DNA of 64,000 nucleotides from Crossaster papposus (Eukaryota > Echinodermata > Asteroidea > Velatida > Solasteridae), in contig JBAIAA010000414.1 of the NCBI GenBank assembly GCA_037893245.1, positions 1,960,001 to 2,024,000 of the forward strand, given 5' to 3'. Each line of letters opens with the position of its first letter. Position 1 is the stretch's first letter. Below are positions 20,437 to 32,321 of this stretch, in pieces. The notes beneath the pieces are model-generated. The model did no database searches. It had not been told where the DNA came from and saw only the letters and a list, made by a program, of their open reading frames with translations. The position numbers were made by a program, and so were the translations under genes.

Positions 20437-21155
20437 AACCTTGTGGTTTTACTTGGGTCTATGTTGTAGTAGTATTTACATTAAAAAAATATTGTATTAC
20501 GAGCAGAAAATGCTGTTTTTCAAAATGATTTTCTTTTCTTTTGCAGGTGCAAGATGGATAACTTGTAAAACATTAATAGAAAAGTATCACAATTGAATTT
20601 GTGTACTAGGTTTAGAAGATCTTGGGTGGGAATTGTACGTTAGTAGCAAATAGCGCAATCGTTCTGTTTATTGTATACATAAATATATACAAGAATATAC
20701 CCATTTATGTTTAAACGAATGTCCATATGTTAATACATGTATAAGGGCCGAGTTGTGACGGCATGCTTATTTCGTTATCTTAACAACTTACTTTCACTGC
20801 CATTAATAATTTACCCGAAGCTTTAAACCTTCACAATGCATTTTCCTATCGTTTTTATTTGGTAGGCCTACTGGGACATCGCATTAGCGCAACATGGATA
20901 GCCGTAAAAACATGAAACGTTTTGGAACTATTTTGTTTCTAACAAAATGGTGGTTCGCTAAAAGTAAGCGTAGCAATTTTGATTTTAAGTTATACCAAGA
21001 ACAAAATTGACTATGGTGAATTTAATTTTCTAAAAACTTACTTCAGCGGCCGTCAATAAAAACAAGCTGTACACAAGTGTAAATGAATGCAGAGTTTTAA
21101 CTTCCAGTGGAGTTTCAAATGGTAACTTCATCAGACGAAACCTTTCAGTACTCAA
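20437..21155. repeat. Pre-insertion paralogue of the foldback target
   Basis: A continuous copy of 15320-15641 joined directly to 18304-18676. At the join it reads TTTCGTTATC then TTAACAACTTACTTTC, whereas the other locus carries the 2.65-kb foldback at that point. Confidence 0.85.
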
Positions 21156-21159
21156 TACT

Positions 21160-21740
21160 ATGAAGCAGAATCAGGGTCAAAAAGATCGGACGTGTTTTTA
21201 CCGCAAGGAGCCGTTAAGCTTCTGTAAAGAAAACACTGAACATTCTTGTTAATACCTAACACACCGCAACGCTTCCGTAAGAAATCGAAAGGAAACGTAA
21301 GAAAACGTAAGGGATCTTGGGCTTCCTTCAGGAATCGTGACGCAGCCGTAGTTTACCGGGAGAGGGAGAATTGTTACGAATCCTTGCGGATGGTTAAGAT
21401 GACCTTACGGAGTCTTATACGGTGGTGTTACGGCAGTTGCGGAAGCGTTTAGGAGTCGCTGACGAAGCGTTGCGGTCTAGATTTCCGTAGCACTGCCGTA
21501 ATTTTCTTACAAGAGTTTTGGTCTAAAAATGAATTAAAATGATATTAGAGTCTAGCAGCCTTTGACTGGCGCTGTGGCGCGAGCTTCGATCAGCATAACA
21601 CCAGTGCAGCCTAGCCAAGCCTCGCGCGATCCCCAGGGGCGTACAATGCCCGAAGTTATAGCTCGCCTTTGAAGTTTGAGTTGTCTCTGCTTCTGTTTCT
21701 ATTGAAAGTAAGTCATTATTGGAGTGGACTTGCCCTTTAA
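21160..21740. other. Non-coding, CGTAAG-rich segment
   Basis: Between 21255 and 21510 the motifs CCGTAAG, CGTAAGAAA and CTTACGG recur on both strands without a fixed period, suggesting a decayed inverted-repeat element. The opening 35 bp resemble 57638-57675. Confidence 0.4.
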
Positions 21741-21749
21741 GTTTGCAGG

Positions 21750-22085
21750 CACATATCACAGGGTCTGAATCATAAAACTACACAGACTCGAATAAGGTAC
21801 AGTCAGTGCATGCATGGAAAGCTGGACAAACAAGGCTTCACTCAAGACATAATTGTGTCAAATTGTCAAATTAGAGTCTGTGCTGGCAGACTACTATGTC
21901 ACTGTATACAAGTGAGGTGCATTTTCCATACACATAAAATTATGGCAATCAGTCACATATCACAGGGTCTGAATCATAAAACTAAACAGATTCCTACATT
22001 GTCTGAGCATGCATGGAACAAGGCTTCACTCATCACGACTCGGTATATTTTGTCAAACTGTCAAATTAGAGTCTGTGATTGCCAT
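21750..22085. repeat. Direct tandem duplication, period about 203 bp
   Basis: ACATATCACAGGGTCTGAAT recurs at 21751 and 21954. Both copies then share CAAGGCTTCACTCA and GTCAAATTAGAGTCTGTG. Part of the unit recurs near 28665-28740 (GACTACTAATGTCACTGTATAC). Confidence 0.8.
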
Positions 22086-22636
22086 AGAGCTATATTAAAT
22101 TACTATAGCGCTTGCTCGATGTACAAAGTGATGCGAGCTGGGCGCATCCATGTTTGTGCACAAACATATGGAAACCTCAACATTTTGTACGGCTTTTGTA
22201 CGGCTATTTGCATATCTATACAGTGCGTTACCGAAGCCGATACGCCCAAAACCAAAACGCAAGATTAGCAAATGAGCGCAAACATTTATTTATTTATTTG
22301 TTCAATTTCTTTACCCAGAGTGTGCCCAAACAGTTTAAAACTGGTTTTCATTGGGGCCCTGCATACATCATCAAATAAAATAACAGTACATATAAATACA
22401 AGGATATTTACAGGAATCCAAAACATTGATACTAATTCTGATTTACGAGATAGGCGAAAACTCGCAAAAAACAACCTTTTGGGGGGAAAATAAGAAGGGA
22501 AAATTCCTATCCGGCTCCACATTATAGTGGCAACCAAGTTATAACTCCGTAGATCAGCGCAATTGGCATAATATCTAACAGATGACATGTCGGAGCTCCG
22601 ATTTAAATGTGCTTAATGAGTCCAATGTTCGCAATA

Positions 22637-23236
22637 TTATTGTTCGGGCAGATTATTCAAAATATTTGCACCACTCACAGCGAAACTTGTGGTGTAGCAT
22701 TCTTTTTTGGCGAAAGGAACTTTCAGTGCCGTGTGGGTTGATTGCCTTGTTTCGCGAATAACCGTAAGTGGTTTGAAAATATTTGTCATGTACAAAGGAG
22801 TCATTTTGTTGAGACTTTTGAAGACAAAAATAGCCTTTTTTGACTTGACTCTTTTTGAAAAAGGAGCCCAATTAAGACGAGCAAACATATCCTCTGAAGG
22901 GGTGAGGAGGGTACATTTAAGGATTATCCGCGCGGCTCTTTTGAGACATTTGTTTAACATATTATCGTGAGATATGTACCTTCCTCCCCACACAGTACAA
23001 CAATACTTAGTATACCTAATTTAGACACCACATTTTTTTCTTACGTATTTGACATGTGGGCCCCAACTTAATGCTTCATCAATAACTACACCCAAACATT
23101 TATGAGACTTCACATTTTCAATACGACTACCAGTAATGCATACATTTAAATTAACATTAGATATTTTCTGCCTATAGTACCAATAAGCATGCATTTGGTT
23201 TTGGTGGTATTTAATGCTAGCTTGTTTCTTACGCAC
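22637..23236 (-). pseudogene. LINE C-terminal domain remnant
   Basis: Two frames separated by a frameshift. The first, 23236-23021, has HKCLGVVIDEALSWGPHV, the common post-RT block GVxIDxxLSWxxHI. The second, 22993-22637, has LNKCLKRAARIILKC, then LNWAPFSKRV and a long C-terminus ending NNLPEQ. These follow reverse transcriptase in CR1/jockey-type LINEs and are thought to help 3'-end recognition. Confidence 0.78.
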
Positions 23237-23291
23237 CAGTTGTGAAAACTAGCAAGAGCTGTATTCAAACTCCTTTCCATAAATGATTATA

Positions 23292-24255
23292 CTAATTGGA
23301 GGAGCTACATGTTAATGTGGAGTCATCTGCATACATAAATAAGTTCCAGTTTGGGGTAATACAAAATGGAAGATCACTAGTATAAACAATGAATAAAAGT
23401 GGACCTAGTGTCGACCCCTGCGGAACACCAGTGTTTACGGACAGGACCTTTGACATGGTGCCGCCAATATTCACAGACTAACTACGGTCACTTAAGTACG
23501 ACGTCTTAAACCAATTAATTACAGAAGATGACATGTTCATCCTTTCTAGTTTCTTTAGTAAGATTTCATGATCAACACAATCAAATGCTTTACTGAGGTC
23601 TATAAACACACTGTCTGTAACTTGTTTATTCTCCATGGCCGCAAAACACTTGTTTGTTAAGTCATGTAGGGTGCTTTCAGTTGAGTGAAGGGGTCTAAAT
23701 CCTGACTGGCAACTAGGAATCAGATTGTTTTCATCAAGATATCTATATACCGATGAGTGCACCCATCTTTCTAAAATCTTAGAGATAATTGGCAGTAGAA
23801 ATAGACCGATAGTTACCTGTACTACATTTATCTCCTCCCTTGTGAATTGGTGTTACTAAAGCATGTTTCCAATCTTTAGGGTATCGCTCACATCTTATAG
23901 ACAGGTTAAAAATATGAGTTGAAGATTTAATGATATAAGGTGAAGCAGTTTTAATCATTTTAACACTAATTCCATCCGGACCTGTTGCTTTCCCAACCGA
24001 CATTGATGATATTTGCTTTCGAACAAACTCTTCTGTAATGTTAGGTACTACGCAATCTTCATCAAGAGAATCGAAGATAGAGGCGTCAGTATTGTCATCT
24101 ATTTCAAGTTCACGCAAAGGGTAGTTTCCAGCAGTACGCTTGCCGATTGTTGAAAAGTGTTCATTTAATGTATCAGCAATGTCGGCGATATTGTCAATAT
24201 TTTGGGGAAGTAATCGAAATTGGTACAGATTTTTGTTTCTTAGGGAGTACCTCAT
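23292..24255 (-). pseudogene. LINE reverse transcriptase remnant
   Basis: Successive blocks are SVGKATGPDGISVKMIK, WKHALVTPIHKGGDK, NYRSIS, QSGFRPLHSTESTL, FIDLSKAFDCVDH (catalytic Asp), TGVPQGSTLGPLLF and MYADDSTL (the YADD catalytic pair). The catalytic residues are present, but at least two breaks (near 23770 and 23476) prevent a continuous product. The enzyme would copy the element's RNA at the nicked target. Confidence 0.88.
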
Positions 24256-24635
24256 TCAGAGTTTTCCACAGCATAGAAGAGTTGCTTTTATTTTCTTCTA
24301 TGGCGGATGTGTAGTATTTACTTTCTTTTTTTTACTGCGGATTTTAATAGTTATACATCGTTCCGCAGTTTTTTTTTTTATGAATCCCAATGGAGTTGTT
24401 AGCCTGTGTGCTTTGCAATTTAGTGTACACGATCGCGCTGCCGCATAAGTTTAAGAATTTCGCTATCGAGCCACGGTACTGAGGCACCCCTAATGCGTTT
24501 GGTTTCGACTGGCGCATGCAAGTTAATAATACTCATAAATATGGAGTACCATATTATGGAATTCCAAAGACGACAAAACTGCGTCGCGTCGTGCCATCGA
24601 AAATTTATTGAACGACCTTTTATTTTTGGTGTTTT

Positions 24636-25186
24636 CTAACTGTGTAGCCCATAAACAAGATAATGATCACTGATTAGGACTGGTAAAACACCACAGTCCT
24701 TTATGAGCTCGGGGTGGGAACTAAAAATGAGATCGATGGTAGTTTTAGTAGATTCAGTGACACGTGTTGGGTCATGTATGAGTTGCGCCATTTGGAACAA
24801 ACTAAAACAAGAAATAATTGGATTTGATTGCATACTATCGTATTCCTCTGAAACATCACAATTAAAGTCCCCAGTTGTAATAATTTCTTTACATTCACAT
24901 GAGGCCTTATTAAGTTTTCCCATACATTCGACAGAGCTTGAAGGAGGCCTATAAATAGAAGTGATAAGCACAGGCTGTCTTTGTTTACACCTAATTTCAA
25001 CCCATATACACTCGACATCATCTATTTCGAGATTTTCACGACGAGAGAACATTAGGGTATCTCGAATGTAAATTGCAACCCCGCCACCATGTCGGTTCCT
25101 GTTTTTTCTGACAATAGAATAATTTGGTATAGTTATCTCATCATCAGACATTGAGGCGTCGCAAAAAGTTTCGTTCAGACAGATGA
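24636..25186 (-). pseudogene. LINE APE-type endonuclease, main part
   Basis: From ICLNETF (catalytic Glu) through RHGGGVAIYIRD, ITSIYRPP, ITTGDFNCD and TIDLIFSS to VLISDHYLV (catalytic Asp-His), all signature blocks of an apurinic-type endonuclease are present in one frame. The N-terminal block HLNVRSLINKFDH lies on the far side of the hAT insertion, at about 27345-27405, so the domain is cut in two. Confidence 0.87.
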
Positions 25187-25194
25187 TGTCGAAT

Positions 25195-27325
25195 CAGTAG
25201 CGTACCTACGGGGGGGGGGGGGGCAGCCCTGACGAGTGACAAGCAAGCAAGCAAGCAAGCCAAAAAAAAAAAAAAAAGTAGATTAAGAAAGGTAGATTAA
25301 TGTCTCAACGTCCGATTGACAAGCACAAAAATGAAATATAAATTTAAAAAAAGGAATCACTATCACAAGCAAACACCAAACTGACGGAGGGGAAGGGGTT
25401 GCATCATTTTGCATGAACTATGTACTTCAAGCTTCATACATAGTACGCCAGCACGAGATCGTCGATTGCTAGTACAACGACCTGCATACAGACACCAACA
25501 ATGTTATGAGCACAGGGCCTAGGCTAGGCTGCCCCGCCCCGCCACCGGTCAGGAGCGGCGCGCGCTAGGATTCGTAGGCCGGCCAGCCGGCCGGCGTGAT
25601 TTTTTTCCCAGCATGGTAAAGGCCAATTATCATAACTGGGCATGTTTAGACCCCACTGAATGAAAGATACTTAGGTTCTTAAAACCTTGCTTCCCCTCAA
25701 ATTAAACTCATCCCACAATAAACTTACAATCCAAAAATAGTCAATGAAAAATGAGCACCATCCATGGGCGGCGGAACCCGGGTGGGCCGGGGGGGGGGGG
25801 GGGGGGGGGGGGGCCGTTGCCCCCCACTTTTGAAAAGGTATCTATTTTGCCCCCCCCCCCCCACTTTCTACCAATAACCAATCGACAGTTCACTGTTAAC
25901 GGCGTTTGGAATAGGTAGGCCATATGCATTTATTTTCAGAATGGGCATTCACTGTAATTTCACACACAATTTTGACTTTCAGCGCTACAAAAATAATGAA
26001 AATCGGCATGCGAACTGTCTAGTGGCGCGCGATTTCACCGCTGTTTCGGCCACTGTGTAAAGCTACATAAGGTTGTGCGCATGTGCCATTTTCAAAACCA
26101 GGTCAAGGAACTAGGAAACAAACTGTACCAGTTCTTTATAGTGTATAAGTTAATAGCAGTTCTTTGATTTTGGGTATAACGGGACCTATAATAAGTGCTA
26201 TTGAAAATCCAGGGGAAAAAAGCAAAGAACTTAGGGCCTCCATTGAAAATATTTATTTTCTCGCATGTTCTAGTTTTGGGTGTGGCCCACATTCATATAT
26301 TTATAATATATTTATAATCTCCGTAATTCTTCATTTTATCTCCATATAATCTTGAAAACTTTTGCTGAAACAATCCGAGGAAAGAGGCCAGGAATCGCCT
26401 CAGATTGCACCACAAAGCATAATAGAATCCAAAATTTCCCGGGGCCCTTAAGCGGGCCCCGGACCCCACCCCGAAAAGGCTTCGCGCCCCGCGCTCACAT
26501 TTTCAAATTTGGGGTGTGCCCCACATTCCTCACAAAATGTATATGTAATATATATTTATATATATATACATTCTCTATTATAATCTCCATAATTCTCCAT
26601 TTTTATCTCCATATATTTATTTTACATTTTTGCAAAAAAACTTGCAGGAAAGTGGCCAGCAATCGCCTCAGATTGCACCGCAAAGCAAATAGAATCCACA
26701 ATTTTCCCGGGCCCTTAAGCGGGCCCCGGACCCCACCCCTCAACCTTCTGACATTCCTCCCAATGAGTGATTTCTCTTATATCTAGTGATATATAATTTT
26801 ACTGTTTCATTTTTTTCTTACTTTTTATTACTACATTTATTTTCAATGAGTGAATAGATGCATATTCTGAATATTCTTTTAAAATTTTAATTGTGCAAGT
26901 GGAAATGAAACAAATGCAAATCAATACAATTCAATTCATTGTCAAATACACTTTTTTACATCTCCAAATATGCAGAATTGGGAACATAATATGTCAAAAG
27001 CTTCTTCAAAGAGGAATAATAGAAGTAGGTTAATAGAAACAGTGTCATTACCAGTGATAAGTTAACCACTGATTTTGTCAAAATTCAATACATTTAACAT
27101 TTTTTTTAAATGGTAATTCCTTCTTTTAAATCAAAATAGACCAAAGATATACAATCACCCGATCGCAAATACTAATATCAACAAAATCCCTACTGTGTTA
27201 TTGGGACACCCCCTATTACCCCTTCACCCATTTCCAGTTTTCCCCAGCCACACCCCCCCCCCCCCTTGCTCGTCCAAATCGCTTGCCCCCCCCCCCCCTG
27301 ACGAGGTATGCCAGGTACGCCACTG
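25195..27325. mobile_element. hAT-type non-autonomous element, 2131 bp
   Basis: Termini CAGTAGCGTACCT and (minus strand) CAGTGGCGTACCT, flanked by the 8-bp direct repeat TGTCGAAT at 25187-25194 and 27326-27333. Both the 8-bp duplication and the CAGTGGCG end are classic for hAT. No transposase frame is visible. Long G runs follow the left end, and C runs precede the right end. The interior holds a (CAAG)5 run, G/C homopolymers at 25791-25861, and two copies of a dispersed repeat (26350-26480 and 26635-26745). It splits the LINE endonuclease. Confidence 0.92.
26350..26750. repeat. Two direct copies of an AATCGCCTCAGATTGCACC repeat
   Basis: Both copies contain AATCGCCTCAGATTGCACC, then TAGAATCCA, then CCCTTAAGCGGGCCCCGGAC, about 285 bp apart. 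An inverted third copy is at 54480-54690. They are carried as cargo inside the hAT-type element. Confidence 0.8.
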
Positions 27326-27333
27326 TGTCGAAT

Positions 27334-27540
27334 GGATTTCTAGAAATTACAATCTTAAAATGGTCAAATTTGTTTATTAGGCTTCTTACATTAAGATGGG
27401 CGAATGAGAAACCCCCGGAACTTTGATTGCAGATAATGCCATCTGTTATGTCTATTTTAGAACCTTGCCTTGTGGGTTGAGCAGCTCCCTGACCATTTTC
27501 AGATGCTGGGTCTGGCCTCGATATTGTGTCGGGGGTGCTC
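27334..27540 (-). pseudogene. LINE endonuclease N-terminal block
   Basis: Read on the minus strand, this gives GGFSFAHLNVRSLINKFDHF and leads directly into the duplicated target TGTCGAAT. HLNVRSLxNK is the canonical start of LINE APE endonucleases. It rejoins the ICLNETF block at 25186 if the hAT insertion and one target copy are ignored. Confidence 0.8.
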
Positions 27541-27543
27541 TAG

Positions 27544-28168
27544 CCTTTAAACAAGGCCCGGTCTGATAGACGCCGAGCGACTAAAAAGAGACTAATCGCG
27601 AAAACCTGAGTGAACGCCAGTGCGAATTGCCCAGACAAGTGGCCTTTATCAATCTGGTTTGGATTTCTTATGTTAACCTTTGTTTCCGACTGGAATCGCT
27701 ACCGAAATGGTAGCGTCCAATCAGCGAACGTATCTCTGCGTGACGTCAGCTTATATTTGAGTTGGACTAGTTCATTTTACAAACAGGGAATGTCCAATCA
27801 TGTCACTTACAATATTTAGCTCAAATCATTAGTTGCTTCCTAATTTATTGCAATTTTGCATGTAAAATAGATTTAAATGTGATATCTTGTATTTATCATT
27901 CATATATTCAACTCGGAAGCAACATTTATATACTTTTTTTACCTTTTCTTACATGCTTTGAACGAATCACGAACGAAGCCAACTGGGAGATCGCCGTTCT
28001 GATTGGGCGTATTGGCATGCTAATATGTATCTATGAATAATTCATGCCGAGCAGTGAAACCTACATTGCAAAAGGCCTCGTGACATTCGTCACTCGGTCG
28101 CGCGTTCACCCCGGGTATCTAGACTCATCTCAGCCGCTTAGCCAGAGTCACGAGGCCTTGTCAAAAGG
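27544..28168. mobile_element. 625-bp non-autonomous DNA element with CTAG duplication
   Basis: Imperfect termini CCTTTAAACAAGGCC and (minus strand) CCTTTTGACAAGGCC, flanked on both sides by CTAG (27540-27543 and 28169-28172). It has no coding frame. It lies in the 5' part of the LINE; LINE-like minus-strand sequence resumes at 28169. Confidence 0.7.
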
Positions 28169-28403
28169 CTAGGGGTGCTCTGGTCTGGGATACGGGCTGC
28201 CGTCGTTGATTGAGGTTGGTTCGGTGCCGTTTCTGATGGGGGTGCAGGTAATACTGGTTGGCCATTATAAAACCCGTCGGAACATCACGGGTCGCTGTAG
28301 TCTGCTTCGTCAGGACATCAGAGTACAAACTCTGACCGAAATGTGTTCTCTGATGTTGGGTGCGACTATCAAAGGTCTTTGGTGGTCCTTTGATGTGTCG
28401 CAA
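28161..28403 (-). pseudogene. Probable LINE 5' coding region
   Basis: An 80-codon minus-strand frame upstream of the endonuclease, rich in Gln, Thr and Arg, with no recognisable domain. It is assigned to the LINE only by position and strand, on the far side of the 625-bp insertion. Confidence 0.35.
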
Positions 28404-28832
28404 ATGTGTGTGCTTATCCGCGCGCTGCAGTTGATTTTACCGTGACTTTTTTTAAACTGACATGACGCGCGTAAAGTTGTTTGCGTCTGTTCTACTTGCA
28501 CACGCGTTGCATTTGGAGTACACTTTTAAAATTAAATCCATCTATTTGTATTATGCTCTACAACACGCACATGAATTCAAAATGTCTGCGTGTAGAATGG
28601 ATTCAAAGTATCTCCGCGCGTAAGAATGAAGAGTTAGTTAATTTAATATAGCTCTATGGTGATTGCAGACTACTAATGTCACTGTATACAAACTACATGT
28701 ACATGCGAGGTGCATTATACGCATGCATGGCAATCATCAGCGAGCAACCAAGTCCACGCGCACGCGCACTGCGTGCATGCCTACATGTATGTGTAGGCTT
28801 TCCCACTAGCGTGTAAACAACAATTGCGCCTC

Positions 28833-28977
28833 CTGCGGCCGATTTCACCAATGTTAGGATCAATCTTAGGAAGAGTAACTCCTCCTAACTTGCAATAGAT
28901 CCAATGCAAGTTAGGATGAGTTACTCATCCTAACTCGAGATAGGATTAATCCTAGCGTTTCGTGAAATCGGCCGCAG
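28833..28977. mobile_element. 145-bp foldback MITE
   Basis: Termini CTGCGGCCGATTTCAC and the complement ending GTGAAATCGGCCGCAG. The interior is also palindromic: TTAGGATCAATCTTAGG pairs loosely with GATAGGATTAATCCTAG, and CTAACTTGCAA faces TTGCAAGTTAG-type sequence. No coding capacity. Confidence 0.85.
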
Positions 28978-29099
28978 ACGCTTAAGGATAATGCTCCAGT
29001 AAGCGTTGAGCTCCAGTAAGCGTTTTGCCCCAGGGGCAAAACGGAATGCTCCCGGTTGTGCACGATTTTGTCACCGCAACGCCGCCGTAAACGTCGTAA

Positions 29100-29820
29100 C
29101 GACCCCTTAAGGCCGGTGTGAGGGCCACTTTAACGAGATATTTAACCCCGAGATTACCCGGATAATTTGGAGTGTTCAAACTACACTTCTCGGGGTTAGA
29201 AATTATCCGGGTTAACTGCCTCGAAACCCCACTTAACCCAGGTAATTTGTAACCCTACTCGCGAGGTGGGTTAACCCACCAATCTCGGGGATAACGACGG
29301 CCTTGAGACAATTCTCCGGGTTACTTTCAGTAGTGTGAATGCTTCAACCCGGGTCCGTTCGTCGAGGTTTTTTTCAGCACGGCCAGCCTTGCGCGTGCGC
29401 GCTGCGAAAGTAAAACAATTACGTAACTTATTTAGTAATCCCTTGTTCTAATGGCTTTATTTTTACGTGTAGGGCCTACGTGTACTGAAAGACACTAGCC
29501 TAGCACCATGTGTCAGCAAGCGTCTGGCATGGTTATCGGAAGAGATGGGCATACGCTTGGCTTCGTTGACTTTGCAGAAATTTCAGAAATAGTACGATCA
29601 ACGCTAGTGTTTCCAATTCCATATGGGGCGCCATTTTTCTGTCAAGCTGTTGTGAGCGCAAAGGATTGTGTGAGGGCAGAGGTCAAGGGTAATTACAAAA
29701 TTACCCGGGTGCGCACTAAATCGGGTAAGCTGAATTGTGGGGTTAACTTTGTAGTGTGAAACCAATTGCCAACTACCTGGGTGATTACCCGGGTAAGTCC
29801 AGAGTAGTGTGAAAACGGTA
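29100..29820. other. Non-coding segment rich in TTACCCGG / CCGGGTAA motifs
   Basis: TTACCCGGGTAA-type half or full palindromes recur at about 29152, 29203, 29237, 29311, 29700, 29723 and 29786, together with a GTGTGAA motif. I could not define matching terminal repeats, so no element is called. An 83-codon frame at 29508-29759 lies inside and ends in these motifs, so it is unlikely to be a gene. Confidence 0.5.
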
Positions 29821-29829
29821 GTAGTGTTT

Positions 29830-32320
29830 AGGTTCAGTGTAGTCTTTAGGATAATTACAGCCTCGCCACCAAGGCGGGTGCGTTCCTTCAATAATCGTGG
29901 GCACGAGCACGTGCCATATATAATAATGGGCACGCGCCCCGGATGGACACGCGCCCATGGTGTCAATTATATCATATATATTATATATAACTGCTCGTAA
30001 TATTATTATTTTTGTATAAATTGTAAGTCACGGCTTGTTAACACACGGTTAACCTTGATATTTTCCAGGGTTTATGGGGACTTGTTTAAGTTTGCATTCT
30101 CCCCTTGAGAAAAACAAAAAACTGCAAACAAGCAGCATAGGCAGACCTTCAAAGGGCTTGTTGGGTGCCGACTAAAGCTCAGTTTTCCCTAAATCTAAAT
30201 GCAATGAGGTCAGCGAACACGTCGCCAGCATCCTCCAGCTACTAGTCGCCGAGGCTTCATCGACAACTATAAACCGCCTGTATCGGATGATTGCGCGTCA
30301 ATTGTTCAGTGGCGCGACTGACTATAAACCAGGCTTTACGATACTGGACAAATTTGGCTCGGGTAGGCAGAGTGACAACGGTCTAGTATAGAATTGAGAC
30401 ACCGCCGGCAAGGTCCGCTGGAAAGCCATCAAGAGTTGGCGCAAACCGTTTTAGAGTTACCGGTCGCGATTTTTGTTTTTCGTACCACTAACGCGTCAGA
30501 TTTGCCGTTTCATTGGAATGGGGCGACTTGAATGGAGACTAAAGCGCGCGCTTCCATTCGAATCCATTTTGCGCGGAACGTGTGAAGACCAACGACGTTG
30601 ACAGCCATAATTCACCAAAATAAATGAATACAGTCCCTAGTTTGTGCAACAATAGACCAAATACCATGACAAAGAAACTCTGGGCGGCGTATTTTTGTTG
30701 TGGTTCGGGAATTTTTTTCATAAATGTGTGGATCTAAGATCCCGACGTCAAGATTGTAGATCAGTTTTCTAATTCGTTATATTTCATGCTCGCATGTGCA
30801 TTAATGGGCTAAGATTTTCTCTCAATTTCTCCAGGATTTGTTTCATTTGTCAGGAAAAGTCTCTGCAATCGTCATATGTATTACTTTCTAGTCTGTGTGG
30901 TTTTGGGGGTACAAAATAAAACAATACAAAAATAAATGTTCTTCCCTCACGAGTGTTCTGCTCCTTTCCCTACGAGTCACTAGAAAATAACCGACTTTTC
31001 GGGGTTTCATTCACCATATTTCGGGCAGAATCGCAGGCCTTGTTAACGCCGTGAATCAAGGCCCGCGTGCATGAATTTGAATTTATTAGGAACATGGTCT
31101 AGTCACTCGTTTTTACAATGATGACACGTGTTAACGTTGGAAACTATTTTTGGTCTCCATGTTTGTTAGGATAAGTTTATTTGAAGTTTCTTCTACAACT
31201 GTCATTTTGTTGTTATACTTTTGTATGTAACAATATGGCACGAGGTCATTTTCATTTCTCATGAATCTGCTGTGTTAACCACTCTTGTATGGAACATCAA
31301 AGCTGTCTTCAATAGTTCATATCGCTCTATTTGTCTCACTATAGTTATTCCATCATTTATTTGCCTCCAATCCCTCATTCCTTCTGCAATTTCCTATTTC
31401 ATTTCTGTACAATTCACCATGCTTTATCTCGGGGTTTCTTTTAATTGTATAGGTTTGTAAAAAAATTGAAATCAACTGCAGGTTTCAACAAAAACCTGTC
31501 ACTTTTCAGGATTACAAACCAAGTTTTCAGGTGATGTACATTGTTTGTGACTAGTGTTAAGCTGGTACTTGCTTACCATGAAGAGCACATGGGGTTTTGG
31601 CTGGTAAACTGTTTTTACTAAGAAAGACATGTTGTGCTAAGCAAATTGTTGTGCTTAGCAAATCCGTGCAAATTGGCCCTGGCCAGGAATGGTCAAAATT
31701 GTTTGTCTCACCCAATTCATACTTGATGCCGATGTGTGTGCTGTTGATAGACAGACTGAGAATAGCGTCTCGCAGGACCCGAACAGAAAAATCAAAGAAA
31801 ACATGATATCAAGGGATGGGAAAGGAAAGAGAGGGTGGAAATATCCCCTATAGCCTGGCTTCGGTAAGTACCGACACACACGATAACAAAGAAACAGAGA
31901 AAAACAGATGTTGACATTTTTGTAAGATGAAGTCTTGTGGTTGAGGTTGTTGACGATCAGAGCATACTGATCGAAACTTCGAGTTGTTCCACCACTGGTA
32001 CCTTTCAAAACCTTCACAACTTAAAAAGTTTCCACATTGTGTCACCACAAACCTCAAAGGAAATTACATACTGGAAGCGCCCAATTGGGCTACAAAACGC
32101 GTTTTGAACGAAATGATGTTTAATCGGTAAGAACCAAGTAGGATATAAACATTTATACAACCATCCTTAACAAACTGAGCGTTTTGTGTGATTCTTGTGT
32201 AGAACGAGTTTCAGAGTCCACTTTTGTGACACCAAATATTCGAGCTGTTTGGTTATAGTCGTGATTCCAGCCATAAAGTGTTGCCCTTTTGCCGACGTGT
32301 AAGGTATTTCAGGACGTTTA
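29830..32320. other. Non-coding, no gene recognised
   Basis: Contains an AT palindrome cluster near 29915-29995 (CACGTGCCATATATAAT and relatives) and, at 31490-31690, an inverted copy of the dispersed repeat at 54110-54370 (shared TGCTAAGCA-type words and AAGAGCACATG). No splice-bounded coding segment stood out. Confidence 0.45.
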
Positions 32321-32321
32321 A

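Larger units (their letters stand above)
22270..28450 (-). mobile_element. Non-LTR retrotransposon (jockey/CR1-like LINE), broken
   Basis: Reading on the minus strand from 28450 to 22270, there is a 5' region, an APE-type endonuclease, a reverse transcriptase and a conserved C-terminal domain. A 3' UTR follows, ending in a short AAAT repeat tail (22281-22296). Frames are broken several times. Two DNA elements have inserted: a hAT-type at 25195-27325, inside the endonuclease, and a 625-bp element at 27544-28168 near the 5' end. The endonuclease type and C-terminal block point to the jockey/CR1/L2 group; the clade needs a phylogeny. Confidence 0.88.

Noticed and set aside
29508-29759. 83-codon small protein
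   Set aside because: Its C-terminal third is made of the dispersed TTACCCGG motifs. There is no domain, no second copy and no splice or start support.
29118-29815. DNA transposon with terminal inverted repeats
   Set aside because: The two ends both contain GTGTGA words but in the same orientation, so they are not inverted repeats.
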